This document shows positions 29,664 to 39,249 of a stretch of DNA of 64,000 bases, in pieces. The DNA is taken from the NCBI GenBank assembly GCA_016787785.1, contig JAEUTO010000011.1, forward strand, positions 1 to 64,000, read 5' to 3'. Source of the stretch: Bacteroidia bacterium (GTDB taxonomy: Bacteria; Bacteroidota; Bacteroidia; B-17B0; Aurantibacillaceae). Positions within the stretch are counted from its first letter, which is position 1. Every line of letters starts with the position of its first letter. The position numbers and the translations under genes were made by a program. The notes beneath the pieces are model-generated. The model did not search any database and was not told the DNA's origin. It saw only the letters and a program-made list of their open reading frames with translations.

Positions 29664-30398
29664 TTATTTTCTACCGCCAAATAAACGCAATAAAAATAAA
29701 AATAAATTAATGAAATCAAGGTATAAAGTTAGAGCGCCCATAACCGCATATTTACGACTTTCAGTAGAATCTCCGGCTTGCTCACCTATGTTCTTTATCT
29801 TTTGAACGTCATAAGCCGTTAAACCGGTAAAAATAATTACGCCAATTATACTAATCACATAATCCATTCCCGGACTACGCATAAAAAGATTGATCAATGA
29901 TGCAATTACAATACCAATTAAACCGATCATTAACAGGCTACCCATTTTTGTAAGATCCGTTTTAGTTGTGTAACCTGCGATAGCCATTAATGCAAATAAA
30001 CCGGCTGTGCTTAAGAAAACTTTGTAAATGGAACCGATATTATATACAAAAAAGATAAAGCTAAAACTGATTCCGTTGATAATTGAATAAGCTACAAAGG
30101 TTGTTATTAAAACGGGTAACGACATTTTGTTGATACCAAAACTCATTGCCAATACAAAAAGAAGCGGGGCAAACATCACTACATAAGCTAAGGTGCTTGG
30201 TGCAAAACCTCCAAATTCATTTGGCTCTAATAACAGAGAAGTTAATTGTGGAACGTAGGCAAATACAATTGCAGAAAGTGTTGTAAGTACCATTGCTAAA
30301 CTCATCCAAGCAAACGCCGAACGCAAAACTGTGTTTTGTGTTGTTAAGGTTGTACTTTCCATTTTCTCAATGGGTGTGTTTCTAAAATTTGTGCTCAT
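29664..30398 (-). CDS. Bax inhibitor-1 family inner-membrane protein
   Basis: A 244-residue protein with about seven hydrophobic spans and the BI-1/YccA family signatures FAWMSLAMVLTTLSA, PLLFVLAMSFGINKMS, YSIINGISFSFIF and the C-terminal GLTAYDVQKIKNIGE and GALTLYLDFINLFLFLLRL. The conserved acidic residue of the TAYDVQ motif is present. Relatives are pH-sensitive calcium leak channels or modulators of membrane protease FtsH; the role here is unknown. It is preceded by a full consensus promoter at 30417-30445 and followed by a terminator, so it is probably a single-gene transcript. Confidence 0.9.
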   Translation of the reverse strand: MSTNFRNTPIEKMESTTLTTQNTVLRSAFAWMSLAMVLTTLSAIVFAYVPQLTSLLLEPNEFGGFAPSTLAYVVMFAPLLFVLAMSFGINKMSLPVLITTFVAYSIINGISFSFIFFVYNIGSIYKVFLSTAGLFALMAIAGYTTKTDLTKMGSLLMIGLIGIVIASLINLFMRSPGMDYVISIIGVIIFTGLTAYDVQKIKNIGEQAGDSTESRKYAVMGALTLYLDFINLFLFLLRLFGGRK

Positions 30399-30416
30399 AG
30401 TTTAAATTTTGAAATA

Positions 30417-30445
30417 CAAATTTACAAAATTAAAGTAACAAGCAA
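30417..30445 (-). promoter_or_regulatory. full Bacteroidota promoter: TTG, 18 bases, TAAATTTG
   Basis: On the minus strand TTG (30443-30445) lies exactly 18 bases from an exact TAnnTTTG box (30417-30424). The ATG at 30398 follows 18 bases further. This is the clearest promoter in the window. Confidence 0.8.
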
Positions 30446-30458
30446 TAGTTAAGAATAA

Positions 30459-31328
30459 TTAAAAGTAAAGGTCGCTTGTTTTTAAGCGAAGGAAGCGCAG
30501 AACGGCCAACATAGCGCTAAACGCAGAGATAATAACTCCCACCAGCACAATGGCTGAAAATAAAATGAGCAGTAAATTCTCATCCTGCAATTGCAAAAGA
30601 TCCGGAATAAATCGTGTACTGATGGCTAACAAACCAACCAATAACACACTCGCAATAATTCCGGCAATAATGCCCTGGCGCACACCTTTAAAAATAAAAG
30701 GTTTGCTAATGAATGATCGTGTTGCGCCAACCAAATACATTGTTCTAATTAAAAAACGTTGCGAATAGATAGAGAGGCGAATAGTGTTATTTATAAGTGC
30801 AATAGCTACAACCAAAAGTGCGCCGCTAAAAATTAAAATAAAAAAAGCAATGGCTTTTGTGTTCTTATTTAAGTTGTTGATCATGTCTTTTTGATAAACA
30901 ACTTCTTTAATATAATTTTTTTGCAACAGATTTTTTTCAATGATCTGCAAAGTATCTGTGTTTGTGTAATCGGCATTCAGCTTTACCTCCAACGAATTCA
31001 ATAATGGATTGCTTCCTAAAAAAGACACAAAATCCTCACCAAGATCAGCCTTTAATTTTTGTGCGGCTTGTTCTTTATTGATAAGATTTACACTTTTTGC
31101 ATATTTAGAATTGCTTATCTCTTGCAGCAAACCATCTGTTTGTGCCGAGCTTGCAGTATCTTTTAAATAGATCTGAAAACCAACGTTCTCTTTGAAGTGT
31201 TTTGAAAGTTTATTGGCATTAATTACCAACAAGCCCAAAGCTCCTAACATGAACAATACCAACGATAAGCTAATGATCACTGTTATTCCCGAAGTACGTA
31301 ATCGTTTTTTTGTTAGGGTATCGCTCAC
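30459..31328 (-). CDS. ftsX: cell division ABC transporter permease FtsX
   Basis: A 289-residue FtsX-family permease. It has an N-terminal membrane span (about 13-33), a periplasmic loop of about 130 residues (QIYLKDTASSAQTDGLL, LGSNPLLNSLEVKL) and three C-terminal spans, with the family segment INNTIRLSIYSQRFLIRTM and LVGATRSFISKPF. Together with the ATPase FtsE it activates peptidoglycan hydrolases during division; ftsE is not in the window. The start codon is GTG at 31326-31328. It lies 84 bases downstream of uppP on the same strand. Confidence 0.93.
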   Translation of the reverse strand: MSDTLTKKRLRTSGITVIISLSLVLFMLGALGLLVINANKLSKHFKENVGFQIYLKDTASSAQTDGLLQEISNSKYAKSVNLINKEQAAQKLKADLGEDFVSFLGSNPLLNSLEVKLNADYTNTDTLQIIEKNLLQKNYIKEVVYQKDMINNLNKNTKAIAFFILIFSGALLVVAIALINNTIRLSIYSQRFLIRTMYLVGATRSFISKPFIFKGVRQGIIAGIIASVLLVGLLAISTRFIPDLLQLQDENLLLILFSAIVLVGVIISAFSAMLAVLRFLRLKTSDLYF

Positions 31329-31412
31329 AATAAATAATTTATAAGCGAATTTATTTTTTTATTCGATGCTTAAATTCGAATACCAAAAGATTAATTAACA
31401 AGACAGTGTTTG

Positions 31413-32207
31413 TTACACTACTGCAATTTTTATTCCCATTGCAAACAGGATGATCAGCGCCCCGCCAACAATGATGCGGTAAACACCAAAATATTTAAAG
31501 CCATATTTATTTAACACGCCAATAAAGAATTTAATGGCCAACACAGCCACTACAAATGCCACCACATTTCCAAATACCAATAATTTAATTTCGTGAGAGT
31601 TGATCGTTATTCCATCTTTATAAAAATCCAACAGCTTTTTTGCAGTAGCTGCAAACATCGTAGGCACAGCTAAAAAGAACGAGAATTCTGCCGCTGCCTG
31701 ACGTGTTAATTTTTGCGTCATACCGCCAATAATTGTAGAAGCACTTCTGCTAACACCCGGAAATAAAGCAAGGCATTGAAACAAACCAATCTTAAAAGCT
31801 GAAGGATAAGAAATATCTTCTTCGCTTTTTATTATCGGGTTTTTAAACCATTTATCTACAAATAGTAAAATAATTCCACCCACAAAAAGAGCAATTGCAA
31901 CGCCAAAAACATTTTCCAATTGGGCATCTATCCAGTCGCCCAAAAGCACACCGGCAATTGCACTGGGAATAAAGGCAACAACTAACTTCAAATAAAAATT
32001 AACTGATTTAAAAAAGCGTTTAAAATATAACACCACTACGCTTAAAATTGCACCCAGCTGAATGGCAATGGTAAATAATTTTACAAATGGTGTAACCTCC
32101 ATTCCTAAAACAGCTGTTGTTATCATCATGTGGCCTGTAGAAGAAATGGGAAGGAACTCCGTTAATCCTTCAACAATTGCAATAATTAGCGCTTGTAGGT
32201 ACGACAT
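31413..32207 (-). CDS. uppP: undecaprenyl-diphosphatase
   Basis: A 264-residue integral membrane enzyme (UppP/BacA) that dephosphorylates undecaprenyl pyrophosphate to recycle the lipid carrier for cell-wall and polysaccharide synthesis. Motifs: [17 protein letters not shown] (the E-rich PISSTGH site) and [15 protein letters not shown] (the PGxSRSxxT site). The length and spans are standard. It follows the small gene ending at 32213 by 5 bases and precedes ftsX, consistent with an envelope operon starting at 32859. In this neighbourhood other Bacteroidota have the same genes in a different order. Confidence 0.95.
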   Translation of the reverse strand: MSYLQALIIAIVEGLTEFLPISSTGHMMITTAVLGMEVTPFVKLFTIAIQLGAILSVVVLYFKRFFKSVNFYLKLVVAFIPSAIAGVLLGDWIDAQLENVFGVAIALFVGGIILLFVDKWFKNPIIKSEEDISYPSAFKIGLFQCLALFPGVSRSASTIIGGMTQKLTRQAAAEFSFFLAVPTMFAATAKKLLDFYKDGITINSHEIKLLVFGNVVAFVVAVLAIKFFIGVLNKYGFKYFGVYRIIVGGALIILFAMGIKIAVV

Positions 32208-32212
32208 ATTAT

Positions 32213-32623
32213 TTACTTAACTAACGAAACGTGGTCAACAAAATAATCGGTGTCTCCCTGCCAAAAAAAATTCTTAATTACCTGCCTGTACTTAAGCACC
32301 ACCTTGCGCCCCTGGTATACTTCCAGCGAATCGTAAATTTGTTTTTTTGTTGTAGAGAATTTAAAGATAGTTAGTGGCATTATCGTTCCTTCGCCCTGGT
32401 TAACCCCGCCAATATTCAATTCGCCTTCATAGGTCTTAAAAATAAATCCTTTGCGCGAAACTTTTGTCAATATGCCCGATCGCGTTCCGTCGCTATAAGA
32501 CATACCGCAAATAAAATAATAAATGAACCAGATCAGGATAAGAAATACCAGAGTAATTAGTGCAAATTTTTTAAACTTGCTTTTCTTTTTTGGGGGTAAT
32601 GATGTGGCTTGTGCTTCGCTCAT
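32213..32623 (-). CDS. small single-span membrane protein, unknown function
   Basis: A 136-residue protein with a basic cytoplasmic N-terminus ([11 protein letters not shown]), one membrane span (about 24-46, [20 protein letters not shown]) and an extracytoplasmic C-terminal part ([25 protein letters not shown]). This arrangement is common in Bacteroidota envelope operons and is usually annotated as hypothetical. Its start ATG shares one base with the stop of the DUF3098 gene (TAATG), so the two are translationally coupled. Confidence 0.75.
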   Translation of the reverse strand: MSEAQATSLPPKKKSKFKKFALITLVFLILIWFIYYFICGMSYSDGTRSGILTKVSRKGFIFKTYEGELNIGGVNQGEGTIMPLTIFKFSTTKKQIYDSLEVYQGRKVVLKYRQVIKNFFWQGDTDYFVDHVSLVK

Positions 32624-32859
32624 TAGTTAGCAGCTTCAGCTTCTTGTTTTGGTCTCCACATAATGGCAACCACAATGGTAACAAAACCAATTAAACAGCA
32701 GATAGGCGCTAATGTTATGCGCTGGAAATCAAAGATAGCAGGGTTAAAAATATTCGGATCTTCGCTTCCGCCACCTATCATTAATAAATAACCAAGTGCA
32801 ATAAATACTATTCCTACCAATAAGATGTAATAGTTCTTTTTTGTGAAAGTAGTTTTCAT
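32623..32859 (-). CDS. DUF3098 family membrane protein
   Basis: A 78-residue protein with two membrane spans (YYILLVGIVFIALGYLLMIG and APICCLIGFVTIVVAIMW) separated by GGGSEDPNIFNPAIFDFQR. This short two-span pattern with NIFNPxIFDFQRITLAP is typical of DUF3098, which lies beside ftsX and uppP in Bacteroidota. Its function is unknown but the neighbourhood links it to the cell envelope. It is the first gene of the minus-strand set running to ftsX, with a promoter box at 32897-32904. Confidence 0.88.
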   Translation of the reverse strand: MKTTFTKKNYYILLVGIVFIALGYLLMIGGGSEDPNIFNPAIFDFQRITLAPICCLIGFVTIVVAIMWRPKQEAEAAN

Positions 32860-32896
32860 GTATGTGTATTTATATGTTTATGTATCAAACAAAGGT

Positions 32897-32904
32897 CAAA
32901 TATA
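32897..32904 (-). promoter_or_regulatory. Bacteroidota -7 box (TATATTTG) for the DUF3098-uppP set
   Basis: Exact TAnnTTTG match on the minus strand, 37 bases upstream of the ATG at 32859. Confidence 0.55.
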
Positions 32905-32984
32905 CTTAAAAAAAGCCTTATCATCTGCCGTTTTTAGCTGATTTTTATACGTTAATTTTTTGTAATATTGTTACTTTAAACAAT

Positions 32985-34073
32985 ATGGCAAAAGTAGCAC
33001 TTATTACAGGGGTAACCGGGCAAGATGGCGCTTATCTTTCAGAATTGCTGTTAAGCAAAGGATATGAAGTGCATGGCGTTAAACGCCGCAGTTCTTTATT
33101 TAACACAGATAGGATCGATCATTTATACCAGGACCAGCATGAGAAACATGTAAATTTTAAATTGCATTATGGCGACCTTACCGATAGCACAAATCTGATA
33201 CGGATTGTGCAGGAAGTAAAACCCGATGAGATCTATAATTTAGCGGCTATGTCGCATGTAAAAGTGAGTTTTGATACCCCAGAGTATACTGCAAATGCAG
33301 ATGGCATTGGTACACTTCGTATTTTAGAAGCTATCCGTATTTTAGGGTTAGAAAAGAAAACCCGCTTTTATCAGGCTTCCACATCCGAATTATATGGATT
33401 GGTGCAGGAGATCCCTCAAAAAGAAACAACTCCATTTTATCCGCGCAGCCCTTATGGCGTTGCAAAATTATACGCTTTTTGGATCACAAAAAATTACCGC
33501 GAAGCCTATGGCATGTATGCCTGCAACGGTATTTTATTTAATCACGAAAGTCCGCTACGCGGCGAAACTTTTGTAACCCGTAAAATTACGCGTGGTGTTG
33601 CTAAGATTAGTTTAGGCCTGCAAGAAAAATTATTTATGGGCAATATCGATTCTGAAAGGGATTGGGGTCATGCTAAAGATTATGTAGAAGGGATGTGGCG
33701 AATGTTGCAGCAAGAGCAAGCTGATGATTTTGTATTAGCAACCGGCATTAAAATCACCGTGCGCGAATTTATAAATATGGCATTTGCCGAAGTGGGAATA
33801 AAATTGAAGTGGGAAGGCAAAGCCGAAAATGAAAAAGGAATTAATACGGCAACAGGAAAAACAGTTGTTGAAATTGATCCAAAATATTATCGCCCTGCCG
33901 AAGTAGATCTTTTAGTTGGCGATGCTACAAAAGCAAAAACTAAAATGGGCTGGACGCCAACCTATACAGTTGCTGAACTTTGTAAAGAAATGGTTTTAGC
34001 AGATGTAGAGTTATTTAAACGCGATAAATATTTAATTGAAGGTGGACACAAAGTGCTTAACTACAAAGAGTAA
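32985..34073 (+). CDS. gmd: GDP-mannose 4,6-dehydratase
   Basis: A 362-residue short-chain dehydrogenase that converts GDP-mannose to GDP-4-keto-6-deoxymannose, the first step to GDP-L-fucose. Motifs: nucleotide-binding [12 protein letters not shown], the NADP-type signature [13 protein letters not shown], catalytic STSELYG and the [15 protein letters not shown] segment with Tyr and Lys, plus [16 protein letters not shown]. Length is standard. It starts the plus-strand polysaccharide operon; fcl follows after 17 bases. Confidence 0.97.
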   Translation: MAKVALITGVTGQDGAYLSELLLSKGYEVHGVKRRSSLFNTDRIDHLYQDQHEKHVNFKLHYGDLTDSTNLIRIVQEVKPDEIYNLAAMSHVKVSFDTPEYTANADGIGTLRILEAIRILGLEKKTRFYQASTSELYGLVQEIPQKETTPFYPRSPYGVAKLYAFWITKNYREAYGMYACNGILFNHESPLRGETFVTRKITRGVAKISLGLQEKLFMGNIDSERDWGHAKDYVEGMWRMLQQEQADDFVLATGIKITVREFINMAFAEVGIKLKWEGKAENEKGINTATGKTVVEIDPKYYRPAEVDLLVGDATKAKTKMGWTPTYTVAELCKEMVLADVELFKRDKYLIEGGHKVLNYKE

Positions 34074-34090
34074 AAGCCGGTAATAAACTC

Positions 34091-35032
34091 ATGGACTTAA
34101 ATTCGAAAATATACATTGCTGGCCATCGTGGAATGGTTGGGTCGGCCATTCATAGAAATTTACAGCAAAAAGGTTTTACAAATTTTATTTTAAAAACTTC
34201 GGCCGAGCTTGACCTTCGAGATCAGGCAAAAGTGGCCGCTTTTTTTGAAAAAGAAAAACCCGAATATGTTTTTTTAGCTGCCGCAAAAGTTGGCGGCATA
34301 AATGCAAATAATATTTATCGCGCCGATTTTTTGTACGATAATTTAATGATCCAAAATAACATCATTCATTCTTCTTTTGTAAATAAAGTAACTAAACTTT
34401 TATTCTTAGGCTCTTCGTGCATCTACCCTAAATTGGCACCTCAGCCTTTAAAAGAAGAATATTTGTTGAGCGGTTTGTTAGAGGATACAAATGAGCCTTA
34501 CGCTATTGCGAAAATTACAGGTATTAAATTGTGTGAGAATTATCGTCGCCAATATAACTGCAATTTTATTTCGGTAATGCCTACTAATTTATACGGACCA
34601 AACGATAATTATAATTTAAATAATTCGCATGTACTGCCTGCACTGATTAGAAAGTTTCACGAAGCAAAACAAAACAACGTGTCCTTTGTAGAAATGTGGG
34701 GAACCGGAATGCCAATGCGCGAATTTTTACATGCCGATGACATGGCCGATGCCTGTGTGTATTTGATGAAAAATTATAACGGCTCGCAGCATGTTAATAT
34801 TGGCACAGGTGTTGATCTTTCTATAAAAGACCTTGCGCTCATGATACAAAAAATTGTGGGTTATGCCGGCGAAATAAAACACGATCTTAGCAAACCCGAT
34901 GGCACACCGCGCAAATTAATGGATGTTAGTTTTCTTCATAGCCTTGGCTGGAAACATAAAGTTGAATTAGAGGACGGCGTTAAATTAGTTTACGAAGACT
35001 TTAAGAAAAAAGAAAATGTAAAGGTTTGGTAG
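34091..35032 (+). CDS. fcl: GDP-L-fucose synthase
   Basis: A 313-residue epimerase/reductase that converts GDP-4-keto-6-deoxymannose to GDP-L-fucose. Motifs: [14 protein letters not shown] at the N-terminus, [29 protein letters not shown], the catalytic [15 protein letters not shown] (Tyr, Lys), [18 protein letters not shown] and [13 protein letters not shown]. It directly follows gmd, so the organism can make activated fucose for surface glycans. The sequence after its stop holds a repeat-like element (35053-35132). Confidence 0.97.
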   Translation: MDLNSKIYIAGHRGMVGSAIHRNLQQKGFTNFILKTSAELDLRDQAKVAAFFEKEKPEYVFLAAAKVGGINANNIYRADFLYDNLMIQNNIIHSSFVNKVTKLLFLGSSCIYPKLAPQPLKEEYLLSGLLEDTNEPYAIAKITGIKLCENYRRQYNCNFISVMPTNLYGPNDNYNLNNSHVLPALIRKFHEAKQNNVSFVEMWGTGMPMREFLHADDMADACVYLMKNYNGSQHVNIGTGVDLSIKDLALMIQKIVGYAGEIKHDLSKPDGTPRKLMDVSFLHSLGWKHKVELEDGVKLVYEDFKKKENVKVW

Positions 35033-35052
35033 TTCCGATACAAGACTGAAGG

Positions 35053-35132
35053 GATGCAAGACGCAAGACAAATGTTCGATACAAAAATCTCATACAAGTA
35101 CAAATCCGTCTTGCTTCTTATCGTCCTGCATC
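35053..35132. repeat. imperfect inverted repeat overlapping the start of the Wzi-like gene
   Basis: The left arm (35053-35069) reads GATGCAAGAC then GCAAGAC. The right arm carries GTCTTGC (35108-35114) and GTCCTGCATC (35123-35132), its complement with one mismatch and a small internal insertion. Such CAAGAC/GTCTTG-rich palindromes look like interspersed repeats. The right arm lies inside the next gene, where it encodes the hydrophobic core of the signal peptide. Confidence 0.55.
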
Positions 35133-36637
35133 TCGCCTCTTTTAAAGGCAAAGCACAATTTTACAACATGCCCAACGATTTTCATTTTTCGTTACTTACC
35201 GAAAGATCTTTGGCAACAAAAGACTCCGCTACGCACTCTGGCATAAAGCCATACATTCATTTTTTTAATTCAAAGTACATTCATGTGGCAGATACACATC
35301 GCATCTTTAAGTATATTTCTGACGATCCTGCATTAGATGCCATGTTCTTTAAACATGTTGTGCGTGTTGAGCCACCCAAAGAGAACTTTAAATTGCGGCT
35401 TGATCCAATTTTAAATTTTGAAGAAGGGCGCGATTTTAGTGATACGCTCAATCGACGTTTAAATACCAATACGCGCGGCCTTATTGGAAGCGGTTACATT
35501 GGTAACAAATTTTATTTTGAGACCATGTTTGCAGAAAATCAATCTTTTTTTCCGGTATATCTTGCACGTTATGTTAACGCAAATCAAATAGTTCCCGGGC
35601 AAGGGCGCTGGAAGATCTTTAAAGGTGTAGGGTATGACTACGCTTTTTCTTCAGGTTTTATTTCTATACAACCGCTAAAAAATTTAAATATACAAGTTGG
35701 GCATGGCAAACAAAAAATTGGCAATGGCTACCGTTCACTGTTATTAAGCGATAACGGATTTAATTATCCTTACGCACGCATCACGCAACAATGGTTTAAA
35801 GGCCGGGTAAGTTATACTAACATTTATTCGGTTTTAATGAACCTCGATTATGCATCGGTAATAATTACGCCTAATGCAGAAAGGCTTTACCAGAAAAAAG
35901 CAGCGTCTTTTCAATACTTAAGTGCAAATGTTACCAGATCTATTAATGTTGGCTTGTTTCAGGGAATGATCTGGCATGCCGCTGATGGCAGAAATAAACA
36001 GGATATTAGCTGGCAGTATTTTAATCCAGTTATTTATTCTAACCTGCCACAGTATCAGTTAAACAATAAGAACAATATTTTAATTGGTGCAGATATTAAA
36101 ATTAAAATTACAAGTAAAATAAATATCTATGGCCAACTAATGGCCGATGATCTTAGTAATACAAAACAATATGGCAATGGCGTGGGCTACCAGGTTGGCG
36201 CAAATTGTTTTGACGCTTTTGGCGTAAAGAATTTATTTTTTCAGGCAGAATATAATGATGTAAATGAAAATAGTTATGTGAGTCCGCTTGGCACAACATC
36301 AAATCAATCTTACTCGCATTATAACCAAAACATAGCTTTTACACCGGGCTGGGGTAGAGAAATTATTGTTATAGGCGATTATAAATGGAAGCGTTTTTTT
36401 GTGAATTTAAAATACAATTACCAGAATTTACTTAAAAGTGGCGAATACTACTACACCAATCAACTTGTAAATGCCCGAATAGGTTATTTAGTTAACCCTG
36501 CTTACAATTTTAATGTAAATTTAGGAATGACCTATAGGGGTCAAAATTTTAATAACTTTACAAATCTAAACAACCAAACTAATTATATATATTTAGGCAT
36601 TAGAACCAGTATATATAATTTATATTACGATTTTTAA
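35072..36637 (+). CDS. Wzi-like outer-membrane beta-barrel protein
   Basis: A protein of about 521 residues. A signal peptide (KSVLLLIVLHLASFKGKAQ) is followed by a long series of amphipathic strands and a final aromatic residue (LYYDF), as expected of an outer-membrane barrel. The segment VGHGKQKIGNGYRSLLLSDN with NYPYARI resembles capsule-assembly Wzi-like proteins of Bacteroidota. Position between fcl and a glycosyl-1-phosphate transferase fits a role in exporting or anchoring a surface polysaccharide. An upstream ATG exists at 35054; I prefer 35072 (MFDTKIS). Its stop is immediately followed by the ATG of the next gene. Confidence 0.75.
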   Translation: MFDTKISYKYKSVLLLIVLHLASFKGKAQFYNMPNDFHFSLLTERSLATKDSATHSGIKPYIHFFNSKYIHVADTHRIFKYISDDPALDAMFFKHVVRVEPPKENFKLRLDPILNFEEGRDFSDTLNRRLNTNTRGLIGSGYIGNKFYFETMFAENQSFFPVYLARYVNANQIVPGQGRWKIFKGVGYDYAFSSGFISIQPLKNLNIQVGHGKQKIGNGYRSLLLSDNGFNYPYARITQQWFKGRVSYTNIYSVLMNLDYASVIITPNAERLYQKKAASFQYLSANVTRSINVGLFQGMIWHAADGRNKQDISWQYFNPVIYSNLPQYQLNNKNNILIGADIKIKITSKINIYGQLMADDLSNTKQYGNGVGYQVGANCFDAFGVKNLFFQAEYNDVNENSYVSPLGTTSNQSYSHYNQNIAFTPGWGREIIVIGDYKWKRFFVNLKYNYQNLLKSGEYYYTNQLVNARIGYLVNPAYNFNVNLGMTYRGQNFNNFTNLNNQTNYIYLGIRTSIYNLYYDF

Positions 36638-37729
36638 ATGGCAGTACTAATACTCGTTTTTTTAACAGCATTTATTGTTGTGCTTTATTCTACTCCGGCG
36701 CTTATTAAAGTGGCGGTGTTAAAGCGCTTAATTGATGTGCCATCGGAAGATCGCAAGATCCACAAAGGATCTGTGCCTACCATTGGCGGTATTATTATTT
36801 ATGCCGGAACTTTATTTGCTTTTTCATTATGGTATAATATTGACGATATGATCCATTACGAAACCATTTTTGAGTCGGTAAAAGAGTTTAAATTAATTGT
36901 AGCAACCAGCCTTATTTTATTTTTTGTTGGCGTAAAGGATGACATTATTGGTACTGCGCCCGTTAAAAAATTATTTGCACACATTGTTGTTGCACTTATC
37001 CTGGTTTTAATGGGTGATATTCGTATTACCGGCCTTCATGGTATTTTTGGTGTTTATGATATACCTTATTGGGGCAGCGTGTTTATTTCTATTTTTACTT
37101 ATGTTGTGGTGGTTAACTCTATTAATTTAATTGATGGCGTAGATGGTTTAGCTGCAGGTATTGGACTTATTACCAGTACCAGTTTTGGCATTTGGTTCAT
37201 TTACGCGAACGATTTTCCTTATGCAGCATTGTCATTCGCGCTCGCAGGTTCTTTACTTGGCTTTTTGATCTTTAATTTTTCTCCTGCAAAAATTTTTATG
37301 GGCGATTCGGGCTCCCTGGTAATTGGTGTTTTCTTATGCATCCTTGCCATAAAAATGATCGAATTTCCAATACAAAAATTAGATCATTTTTGGGTTAATG
37401 TAAGCAAGCCTGTTTTTGCAATTGCCGCTTTAATTTATCCTTTATTAGACACGTTGCGTGTTTTCATAACAAGGGCTTTAAAGGGTCAGTCGCCATTTAA
37501 TGCAGATAGAAATCACTTGCATCATAAACTAATTGACTGTGGATACAGTCATGCAAAAACAGTTGTTATCATTTATTCTTTTAGTATTGTTACCATTGGC
37601 GCATCGCTGTTAACTTACTTTTTCAATCAACCAACCTTTGGTTTAATAACAATCGTTAGCACTAGTCTGGTGTTTTTAATTTTTGTTATTACCCTAAACA
37701 CTAAGGCGGTTAAAAAAAATACTGCTTAA
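36638..37729 (+). CDS. WecA/MraY-family undecaprenyl-phosphate glycosyl-1-phosphate transferase
   Basis: A 363-residue polytopic enzyme that transfers a sugar phosphate from a UDP-sugar to undecaprenyl phosphate, starting a lipid-linked glycan. Family motifs are DRKIHKGSVPTIGG, FFVGVKDD (Asp pair), NSINLIDGVDGLAAGI, FSPAKIFMGDSGSLV and the C-terminal FNADRNHLHHKL. The NADRNHLHH motif is closer to WecA/TagO types than to MraY, so a surface polysaccharide or wall-glycan role is likely. It is the last gene of the gmd operon and abuts the previous stop with no gap. Confidence 0.92.
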   Translation: MAVLILVFLTAFIVVLYSTPALIKVAVLKRLIDVPSEDRKIHKGSVPTIGGIIIYAGTLFAFSLWYNIDDMIHYETIFESVKEFKLIVATSLILFFVGVKDDIIGTAPVKKLFAHIVVALILVLMGDIRITGLHGIFGVYDIPYWGSVFISIFTYVVVVNSINLIDGVDGLAAGIGLITSTSFGIWFIYANDFPYAALSFALAGSLLGFLIFNFSPAKIFMGDSGSLVIGVFLCILAIKMIEFPIQKLDHFWVNVSKPVFAIAALIYPLLDTLRVFITRALKGQSPFNADRNHLHHKLIDCGYSHAKTVVIIYSFSIVTIGASLLTYFFNQPTFGLITIVSTSLVFLIFVITLNTKAVKKNTA

Positions 37730-37821
37730 AGCTCCCTCATTTTCCGCTCAAAACCTTAAAATTTGCCGTTAGTGTAAGTTTTGATTTTTTAAGTCTTTTA
37801 CCACAATAATTTATTTAATTT

Positions 37822-37829
37822 TATGTTTT
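37822..37829 (+). promoter_or_regulatory. possible -7 box (TATGTTTT) for the TolC-family gene
   Basis: One base from TAnnTTTG (last base T), 10 bases upstream of the ATG at 37840. No -33 element seen. Confidence 0.3.
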
Positions 37830-37839
37830 AATCCTGCAC

Positions 37840-39249
37840 ATGAAAAACTTACTGATCGCCATTTTGCTTTTAATGTCATTACTTCTGAGCTCTCAAACAG
37901 GTTGGGACCTTCAGCAGTGTATTGCTTATGCCGAAAAGCACAACATTACTTTAAAGCAAGCATCTTTAAATTCACAAATAAATAAGAACAATACTACACA
38001 GAGTAAAGCATCCGTATTGCCATCCTTAAATGCAGGCGTGCAGCATAATTATAATTTTGGGCAAACCATTGACAGGTTTACAAATACCTTTGCAAACACG
38101 CAGGTATTATCGCAAAATTTTTACATTGCAAGTAGCGTTGTGTTATGGAGTGGTTTAAGCCAATACAACAATATTAAAGCAAACGAATATAATTATTTAA
38201 GCAGTGTTGAAAATTATAAACAGATACAGAACGATCTTTCTTTAAATGTTGCCAATGCTTACATCTCCGTAATTTTTGCTGAAGAGCTTTTAAAGATCTC
38301 CGAAAATCAAACTAACATAACCAAAGAGCAATTAGAGCGTACACAAAAATTAGTTAATGCCGGCTCTGTTGCAAAAAGCATTGAGTACGATATTAAGGCG
38401 CAATTAGCCAACGAACAAGTAAATTTTATTACCGCTGAAAACAATCTTGCTATCTCTATGTTAAATTTAAGGCAGCTAATGAATTTAGATTCAGTTACAA
38501 ATTTCTCCATCGTAAGGCCTGCGTTAGATGTTACGGAAGGAGCGCTTTTAGCAGATAATATACAATTCATTTACGAATCGGGTTTAAAAAATCAACCAAG
38601 CATAAAACGTGGCGAATATTCTATTTTAAGCGCTGAAAGAAATTTAGCTGCCAGCAAAGGAAGATTAAGTCCAACACTTACGTTCAATGCCAGTATGGGA
38701 ACAGGTACTTCTGGATTGGCAAAAGACATTTTGGGAGTTAATTACACAGGCTATCAGGTAAGTGGAATTACTAACAAAGGTGACAGCGTTTATACACCGG
38801 TAACCGAATTAGTGACCCGCAAAACGCCGTTCTCTGATCAATTCAACAATAACGTTAATAAAAGTTTAGGCTTTACCTTAAACATACCTTTATTTAATGG
38901 CTGGCAAAGCGTAACTGCTATCAAGAATGCAAAACTAAATGCGCTAAATGCACAATTCACACTCGATCTTGCAAAACAAAATCTTTACAAAACTATTTCG
39001 CAGGCTTATGTTAGTGCAAAAGCAGCTTTAAATAAATACATGGCTTCAAAGTCAAGTGTTGAAGCTGCAAATGAATCTTTTAAATATGCACAACAAAAAT
39101 TTGATGCAGGTGTAATAAGTGCATTTGATTTTAGTACTGCAAAAAATAGATTATTTGCAGCCGAAAGTAATTTGCTACAGGCTAAATACGATTATGTTTT
39201 TAAATTAAAGGTGTTAGATTATTACCAGGGAAAACCGTTAGGTTTTTAA
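37840..39249 (+). CDS. TolC-family outer-membrane efflux protein
   Basis: A 469-residue protein with a signal peptide (MKNLLIAILLLMSLLLSSQ) and the duplicated OEP layout of long helices. Typical segments: WDLQQCIAYAEKHNITLKQ, PSLNAGVQHNYNFGQTID, LNVANAYISVIFAEELL, PSIKRGEYSILSAERNLAAS, LNIPLFNGWQSVTAI and KFDAGVISAFDFSTAKNRL. It should form the outer-membrane exit duct of a type I or RND/ABC efflux system. No membrane fusion or pump gene is adjacent, so the partner is unknown. It is convergent with dedA; the two stops overlap by 4 bases. Confidence 0.92.
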   Translation: MKNLLIAILLLMSLLLSSQTGWDLQQCIAYAEKHNITLKQASLNSQINKNNTTQSKASVLPSLNAGVQHNYNFGQTIDRFTNTFANTQVLSQNFYIASSVVLWSGLSQYNNIKANEYNYLSSVENYKQIQNDLSLNVANAYISVIFAEELLKISENQTNITKEQLERTQKLVNAGSVAKSIEYDIKAQLANEQVNFITAENNLAISMLNLRQLMNLDSVTNFSIVRPALDVTEGALLADNIQFIYESGLKNQPSIKRGEYSILSAERNLAASKGRLSPTLTFNASMGTGTSGLAKDILGVNYTGYQVSGITNKGDSVYTPVTELVTRKTPFSDQFNNNVNKSLGFTLNIPLFNGWQSVTAIKNAKLNALNAQFTLDLAKQNLYKTISQAYVSAKAALNKYMASKSSVEAANESFKYAQQKFDAGVISAFDFSTAKNRLFAAESNLLQAKYDYVFKLKVLDYYQGKPLGF

